Below, piece by piece: positions 51,057-55,365 of a stretch of DNA of 55,365 nucleotides. The stretch covers positions 1-55,365 of the forward strand of contig NZ_FNUR01000019.1 in NCBI RefSeq assembly GCF_900108105.1, given 5' to 3'. Within the stretch, counting starts at the first letter, position 1. Every line of letters starts with the position of its first letter. The translations under genes were made by a program, and so were the position numbers. This stretch comes from Butyrivibrio sp. Su6. GTDB taxonomy: Bacteria; Bacillota; Clostridia; Lachnospirales; Lachnospiraceae. The notes under the pieces were generated by a model that was not told the origin of the DNA, ran no database searches, and saw nothing but the letters and a program-made list of their open reading frames with translations.

Positions 51057-53291
51057 ATGGAACAGAGAGAAAATTTAGGAAGAGGCTTGATCGCAGTTAA
51101 GACAACCACCGGTATCTTTTTATCCTGGAGACTTTTTAAAAGAGAAGCCTTTGGAAGCGATGCAACGGGGCTTGTAGGTGTTGACTTTAAGATATACAGG
51201 GACGGAAAACAGATAGCTACAGTTACTGACTCCACAAATTACCTGGATAAAGAGGGCAATGAGAAATCAAAATATGCTGTTGAGGTCGATGATAGCAGTA
51301 TGATATTTGGTGATAAGGTATTGGACAAGAGTTTTTTTGCTGCAGGCAGGAGCATTGATGTTTCAGTCTGGGAAAGCGGAGAAAACTACCTTGATATTCC
51401 GGTACAAAAGCCTGAAGGCGGAGTGACACCTGCCGGAGAAAAGTTTGAATATACCTTAAATGATATGAGCATCGGTGATGTCAACGGCGATGGAGAGTAC
51501 GAGTACATTGTAAAGTGGGATCCAACCAATTCTCAGGATGTTTCAATAAAGGGTTATACAGGAAGATGCATCATCGATTGTTATAGCCTGTCAGGTCATC
51601 TTTTCTGGAGACTTGATATGGGACCAAACATCAGAGCAGGTGCCCATTACACCCAGTTCATGGTCTACGATTTTGATGGCGATGGCAGGGCTGAAATGGC
51701 GGTAAAGACTGCGCCGGGAACAAAGATGATATGCTTTGGTAAAGACGGAGAGGTGATTTCAGAAAAATTTATTACGATTCCGGAAAAAGATCTTTTGAAG
51801 GGATATTCCAATGAAGATAACTATGTGTGCTCCGCTGATGATTACAAAGAGCACATGAAGAATGTCTTTTTATCCTGGAAAGAGCACCCTGAAGTTAAGG
51901 CGGGAAACTGGCCTGATACTTTGGAGGAGTGCTTTGGGATTGAGAAAAGATATGACTATCCCTTAAGCGATAGGGATGCAGATGAGCTTACGGATTATTT
52001 TCTTGATGTGTACGCTCCGTCGAGAAGTCCTAAAAATGATCTCAGGAAATTTGAAGGATTTATATATGAGGGTCCCGAATACCTGACAATGTTTGCAGGT
52101 GACGGCCGTGAGCTTTCTACTATAGACTATCCTTTTGTGCGTGGCGATGACGGTCTTATGTGGGGTGACTATTCAATGAAGAGGATTGAACCCTGCAACA
52201 GAGTGGACAGATTCCTGGCAGGAGTGGCCTTTCTTGATGGTAAGAGACCTAGTCTTATCATGTGCAGGGGATATTACACCAGAACGACTCTTGCTGCCTA
52301 CAATTTTAATGGCAAGGATTTTGTGGAATTCTGGAAAGTGGACAGTGGCCATGTCCCAATGAGCAATCCTTTTAATGACAATCCTCATGTAGGGAAGGGA
52401 ACTGACCCTGTCTATGGAATTCTTGCAGGGCAGGGTAATCACAGCCTGTCTGTAGCTGATGTGGACGGGGATGGCAAGCAGGAAATCATTTACGGTGCTG
52501 CCTGCATAGATCATGACGGAAGTGTTCTTTATTCAAGTTATGACTATCTGCCTGATGGAACTTATGCCAAGATGGGCCATGGAGATTCCATGCACGTTGC
52601 TCATATTGATCCTGACAGAGAGGGCTTTCAGATATTTAATGTATTTGAAGGTGCTGAGGCTGCTCCTTACGGCTATGCGCTTAGGGATGCTGCTACAGGT
52701 GAAGTGATACACGGCACGGATAAAGATGGCAATGATACAGGAAAGTTTGGCGTTTTTGCAACCAAAGACCTTGGAAGGTGCATGATCGGGGATATAGCCC
52801 CTAATGTCAGAGGACTTCAGTGCTGGGTAAATGATGTATATGACTGCAAGGGACAAGAGCTTCCACTTAAAGCTCCTTCCACCAATCAGGCCATCCGATG
52901 GGCAGCAGATCTTTCTACTCAGGTCATTGACGGGGCAGACTATTTAAAAGGCAGCCACAGGGGAGTGATAAATGACATCACCCACGGAGTAATGCTTGAT
53001 CCAAAGGGAACCCTTACCAATAACGGAACCAAGGGCAATCCATGTCTTATAGCAGATCTTTTTGGAGATTTCAGGGAAGAAATCGTATTAAGGCTTGAGG
53101 ATAACAGTGCTCTTAGAATCTACACCAATACGGATATTACAAGGCATAAACTCTATACACCTATGGATGATGCAATGTATAGAGTAAGTATAGCCTGGCA
53201 GAATAACTGCTATAACCAGACTGGTTACACGAGCTATTATTTTGCATCTGACATGGACTTTTCGAAGGTGCCGCTGGATTATAACACCTGA
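51057..53291 (+). CDS. PL11 rhamnogalacturonan lyase (YesW/YesX-like) with an insertion
   Basis: This 744-residue protein has the PL11 beta-propeller: DVNGDGEYEYIVKWDPTN, then SQDVSIKGYTGRCIIDCYSL, NIRAGAHYTQFMVYDFDGDGRAEMAVKTAPGT and DVDGDGKQEIIYGAACID. The Asp-rich loops bind calcium. It cuts the rhamnosyl-galacturonate backbone by beta-elimination. It is longer than YesW/YesX (about 610-620); an insertion of roughly 90-110 residues (about 225-330, NEDNYVCSADDYKEHMKNVF) follows the first propeller blades. There is no signal peptide, pointing to cytoplasmic action on imported oligosaccharides, as for YesX. Confidence 0.92.
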   Translation: MEQRENLGRGLIAVKTTTGIFLSWRLFKREAFGSDATGLVGVDFKIYRDGKQIATVTDSTNYLDKEGNEKSKYAVEVDDSSMIFGDKVLDKSFFAAGRSIDVSVWESGENYLDIPVQKPEGGVTPAGEKFEYTLNDMSIGDVNGDGEYEYIVKWDPTNSQDVSIKGYTGRCIIDCYSLSGHLFWRLDMGPNIRAGAHYTQFMVYDFDGDGRAEMAVKTAPGTKMICFGKDGEVISEKFITIPEKDLLKGYSNEDNYVCSADDYKEHMKNVFLSWKEHPEVKAGNWPDTLEECFGIEKRYDYPLSDRDADELTDYFLDVYAPSRSPKNDLRKFEGFIYEGPEYLTMFAGDGRELSTIDYPFVRGDDGLMWGDYSMKRIEPCNRVDRFLAGVAFLDGKRPSLIMCRGYYTRTTLAAYNFNGKDFVEFWKVDSGHVPMSNPFNDNPHVGKGTDPVYGILAGQGNHSLSVADVDGDGKQEIIYGAACIDHDGSVLYSSYDYLPDGTYAKMGHGDSMHVAHIDPDREGFQIFNVFEGAEAAPYGYALRDAATGEVIHGTDKDGNDTGKFGVFATKDLGRCMIGDIAPNVRGLQCWVNDVYDCKGQELPLKAPSTNQAIRWAADLSTQVIDGADYLKGSHRGVINDITHGVMLDPKGTLTNNGTKGNPCLIADLFGDFREEIVLRLEDNSALRIYTNTDITRHKLYTPMDDAMYRVSIAWQNNCYNQTGYTSYYFASDMDFSKVPLDYNT

Positions 53292-53393
53292 TGATGAAAA
53301 AACTGAAATATCTGTAGTGAAATATTGATAGGCAGAAATGATTGAAAGTGCAAAGAAAATGGGTGTTTTAGCTCATATTTAAGCAGTTGGTTA

Positions 53394-53402
53394 TGGTAAA
53401 AT
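53394..53402 (+). promoter_or_regulatory. extended -10 promoter of the fucO-like gene
   Basis: TGG-TAAAAT (53394-53402) is an extended -10 element upstream of the reductase gene; the -35 region is AT-rich. Confidence 0.45.
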
Positions 53403-53461
53403 TTTAATTGGGTTACATGCGAAAAAACGCATAAAAAAAGAAAATGGAGGAAGGTAGAAGA

Positions 53462-54610
53462 ATGGCAAACAGAATTTCACTTAACGGAACATCTTATCAT
53501 GGGGCTGGAGCAATCAGTGAGGTTGTAAATGAGATTAATGCTCATGGCTTTAAAAAGGCTTTTGTAGCATCTGATCCTGACCTCATCAAATTTGGAGTTA
53601 CCGGAAAGGTAACAGATCTTTTGGAAAAGGCTGGAATTCCATTTGAGATTTATTCAGATATTAAGCCTAACCCTACGATCGAAAATGTAAAAAATGGTGT
53701 AGAGGCTTTTAAAAAGTCTGGAGCTGACTGCATCGTAGCTGTAGGTGGCGGTTCATCTATGGATACATCAAAGGCAATTGGTATCATCATCACAAACCCT
53801 GAGTTTGCTGACGTGCGTTCACTTGAGGGAGTAGCTCCTACAAAGAATCCTTGCGTTCCTATCATTGCAATTCCTACAACAGCAGGAACAGCAGCAGAGG
53901 TTACAATCAACTACGTTATCACAGATGTAGAAAAAGAAAGAAAATTTGTTTGTGTAGACACACATGACATGCCGATCGTAGCAATCGTTGATCCTGAGAT
54001 GATGTCTTCAATGCCAAAAGGTCTTACAGCTGCTACAGGTATGGATGCTCTTACACATGCTATCGAAGGTTATACAACAAGAGCTGCATGGGAAATGACA
54101 GATATGTTCCATCTTGAGGCTATAAGACTTATCTCCAAGAATCTTCGTGGAGCAGTTGAGAATACAAAAGAAGGCCGTGAAGGAATGGCTCTTGGCCAGT
54201 ACATTGCAGGAATGGGCTTCTCAAACGTTGGACTTGGTATCGACCACGCTATGGCTCATACACTTTCTGCACATTATGACACACCACACGGTGTTGCTTG
54301 TGCTATGTTCCTTCCAATTTCAATGGAATTCAACCGCGAGTACACAGGCGAAAGACTTCGCGAAGTTGCTAGAGCAATGGGCGTAGAAGGCGTTGACAAC
54401 ATGAGCCAGGAAGAGTACCGTGATGCAGCAATTGCAGCAGTTAAGAAACTTTCTGAGGATGTTGGTATTCCAAAAACTCTTGATAAGATCAAAGAAGAAG
54501 ACCTTGATCAGCTTGCTACAGATGCACTTAACGATGCATGCTATCCTGGAAATCCAAGAGAAGCTACTAAGGAGCAGGTTATCGAAATGTTCCGCATGCT
54601 GATGGCATAA
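53462..54610 (+). CDS. fucO: iron-dependent lactaldehyde reductase (FucO-like)
   Basis: This 382-residue protein closely resembles E. coli FucO over its length: MANRISLNGTSYHGAGAI, VAVGGGSSMDTSKAIGIIITNPEFADVRSLEG, AIPTTAGTAAEVTINYVITD. The four iron ligands of FucO are present: Asp195, His199, His262 and His276. It reduces L-lactaldehyde to 1,2-propanediol with NADH, disposing of electrons from rhamnose or fucose breakdown. This fits its place at the end of the rhamnogalacturonan locus. Codon choice suggests strong expression. The start is ATG 53462 after GGAGGAAGG. It has its own extended -10, so it may be made independently. Confidence 0.92.
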   Translation: MANRISLNGTSYHGAGAISEVVNEINAHGFKKAFVASDPDLIKFGVTGKVTDLLEKAGIPFEIYSDIKPNPTIENVKNGVEAFKKSGADCIVAVGGGSSMDTSKAIGIIITNPEFADVRSLEGVAPTKNPCVPIIAIPTTAGTAAEVTINYVITDVEKERKFVCVDTHDMPIVAIVDPEMMSSMPKGLTAATGMDALTHAIEGYTTRAAWEMTDMFHLEAIRLISKNLRGAVENTKEGREGMALGQYIAGMGFSNVGLGIDHAMAHTLSAHYDTPHGVACAMFLPISMEFNREYTGERLREVARAMGVEGVDNMSQEEYRDAAIAAVKKLSEDVGIPKTLDKIKEEDLDQLATDALNDACYPGNPREATKEQVIEMFRMLMA

Positions 54611-54636
54611 GCAATTATTTTAAGAGGGGCTGAGAG

Positions 54637-54660
54637 AAATGATTTTGCATTTTTTCTGCG
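54637..54660 (+). terminator. weak hairpin after fucO
   Basis: GAAATG and CATTTTTTC can pair around ATTTTG with the T-run in the right arm. The stem is short. Confidence 0.4.
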
Positions 54661-54690
54661 TTCCCTACAAAATTTTTATGTTGTAGATCA

Positions 54691-54745
54691 GGGAGAGTAC
54701 TATGACAAAACATTTGATTTTGCCAAAGTACTCTCTCTTTGTATA
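54691..54745 (+). terminator. terminator after fucO
   Basis: GAGAGTACT (54693-54701) and AGTACTCTC (54727-54735) form a 9-bp stem, with inner ACAAAA/TTTTG pairing, followed by TCTTTGT. Confidence 0.7.
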
Positions 54746-54793
54746 TGTGTAAGTAAATGCGGACAGCGGGGTGATTCTTTTATTATAAGAAAA

Positions 54794-54966
54794 GCTTAGA
54801 TTGCGGCTGAGTACGCCACCATTGACTGAGCCTGAGGAAAACGCGGCCTTTGTCTTGCCGACGGTGAGGATGATGGGAACAGTAGATTTTCTCGCACCGT
54901 CGGATTCAGCATTGTAGCGTTTTCCACAGAACCCGTCAATGGCAAGCACCTGCGGTGTGGCTGAAT
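54794..54966 (+). repeat. structured intergenic repeat, right copy
   Basis: This is the second copy of the element at 338-510, in opposite orientation. It has perfect inner arms CCGACGGTG (54858-54866) and CACCGTCGG (54895-54903) and outer arms 54815-54844 and 54917-54943. Similarity covers GCTTAGATT to GGTGTGGCTGA. No start codon with a ribosome binding site lies in it. Confidence 0.75.
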
Positions 54967-55003
54967 ACAAGGGCCTCAGGCTCTGACTCCGAGAACAGCA
55001 GGG

Positions 55004-55126
55004 GCGGCTACTTTCAAGGCTAAGTATGGCTAAGAATAGTAGATGCGGATACTTCCTAGAATATGTAGGACTAAGAATTGCAGGTACGGATACTTTCCAA
55101 AATGTATAGGGCTATATGCCCGTGGT
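55004..55126 (+). repeat. three tandem 41-bp imperfect repeats
   Basis: Repeat units begin at 55004, 55045 and 55086, exactly 41 bases apart: GCGGCTACTTTC, GCGGATACTTCC and ACGGATACTTTCC, each followed by a TATG/TGTA-rich part with GGCTAAG or GGACTAAG (units 1 and 2) or GGGCTAT (unit 3). There are no spacers, so it is not a CRISPR array. Confidence 0.7.
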
Positions 55127-55338
55127 TCCCGCTGTAGGAGAGCTGCAATTCTGTTTTGGGCATATAGCTTGTTTTTAATAGCTCGGCCACCTGTAATAGA
55201 ACCGTTTTTGGGCTTATAGCCGGATATCAGGCTTGCAGCCACCCTTTTAACGGGTGGCCAGAGGCTTGAAATCAGCCTATATGCCCATTTGAGCGCTCGT
55301 GAGGGGTGGCTGGCCTCACAAAAAGCTGCTATATGCCC
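55109..55338. repeat. dispersed 11-bp motif GCTATATGCCC in both orientations
   Basis: Copies lie at 55111-55121 (+), 55158-55168 (-), 55210-55220 (-, one change), about 55275-55286 (+, one extra C) and 55328-55338 (+). A GCCACCC/GGGTGGC hairpin (55238-55244, 55252-55258) lies among them. The rest of this 755-base gap holds no convincing gene up to the window end. Confidence 0.65.
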
Positions 55339-55365
55339 AAACCATTATTCTTCACGATCATATGG

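Noticed and set aside
54620..54700. GGGGCTGAGAG followed by GCG and CCCTA, reminiscent of a TPP riboswitch
   Set aside because: The conserved CCTGATCTGG-type half is missing and the order of the helices is wrong; no thiamine gene follows.
55004..55126. Possible CRISPR array
   Set aside because: The 41-bp units are contiguous without spacers and are diverged from each other; no cas genes are present.
55030..55242. 70-codon frame on the minus strand in the right-end repeats
   Set aside because: It lies wholly within repeat sequence, has no ribosome binding site, and its translation resembles no family I know.

Overview
The window looks like a chromosomal segment of a low-GC, Gram-positive, strictly anaerobic gut or rumen bacterium, most likely a member of the Lachnospiraceae (its flavour is Butyrivibrio/Pseudobutyrivibrio). 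This rests on codon use, AAGGAGG-type ribosome binding sites, a FeoB operon with the FeoB-associated Cys-rich peptide, a class B sortase, a membrane AraC/YesS-type regulator with Lpl-type sugar permeases, and many T-tailed hairpin terminators. The taxon is inferred from memory of families, not from a search.

Layout. 1-675: the 5' end of a transposase gene running off the left edge, the insertion sequence end, and a structured intergenic repeat. 676-6570: PIN-PhoH ATPase, then a ferrous-iron locus (feoA, feoB, Cys-rich membrane peptide, HMA-domain membrane protein, an 82-residue Fur-like winged-helix protein) behind a set of 16-bp palindromes, then an RluD-type pseudouridine synthase. 6595-13456: DNA polymerase IV with an SOS box in its promoter, a CPBP membrane protease divergent from sortase B, a CAP-domain lipoprotein, a small hypothetical protein, pyrBI and a DUF5050-like protein. 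13584-20150: chorismate mutase/prephenate dehydratase, Ppx/GppA with HD domain, polyphosphate kinase, Maf, a small acidic protein and a Cof-type HAD hydrolase. 20226-25912: a UbiA-type prenyltransferase plus GT-C membrane protein pair, a radical SAM/SPASM protein, a stand-alone TrpB and a ThrH-like phosphatase. 26222-32257: two tandem methyl-accepting chemotaxis proteins and a zinc-ribbon membrane protein. 32319-36085: purC, an ABC-F ATPase and an XRE-Uma2 protein.

36260-54610 is the richest region, a rhamnogalacturonan I utilisation locus. It holds an intracellular GDSL/SGNH esterase with SLH-like repeats, a Sel1 mini-protein, a family III CoA-transferase homologue, an MFS carrier, a membrane AraC regulator, two Lpl-type permeases and their lipoprotein, a YetA/PL26-type lyase, a second SGNH esterase, a PL11 lyase and a FucO-type lactaldehyde reductase. 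Its content parallels the Bacillus subtilis yes/yet/lpl cluster. The lyases and esterases lack signal peptides, so the design appears to be: import rhamnogalacturonan oligosaccharides, cleave and deacetylate them in the cytoplasm, and reduce the L-lactaldehyde from rhamnose to 1,2-propanediol. No ABC ATPase, GH105 hydrolase or rhamnose kinase/isomerase is present here.

54611-55365 is non-coding as far as I can see: terminators, a second inverted copy of the left-end structured repeat, three 41-bp tandem repeats, and a scattered 11-bp motif. I found no CRISPR array, prophage, rRNA or tRNA.
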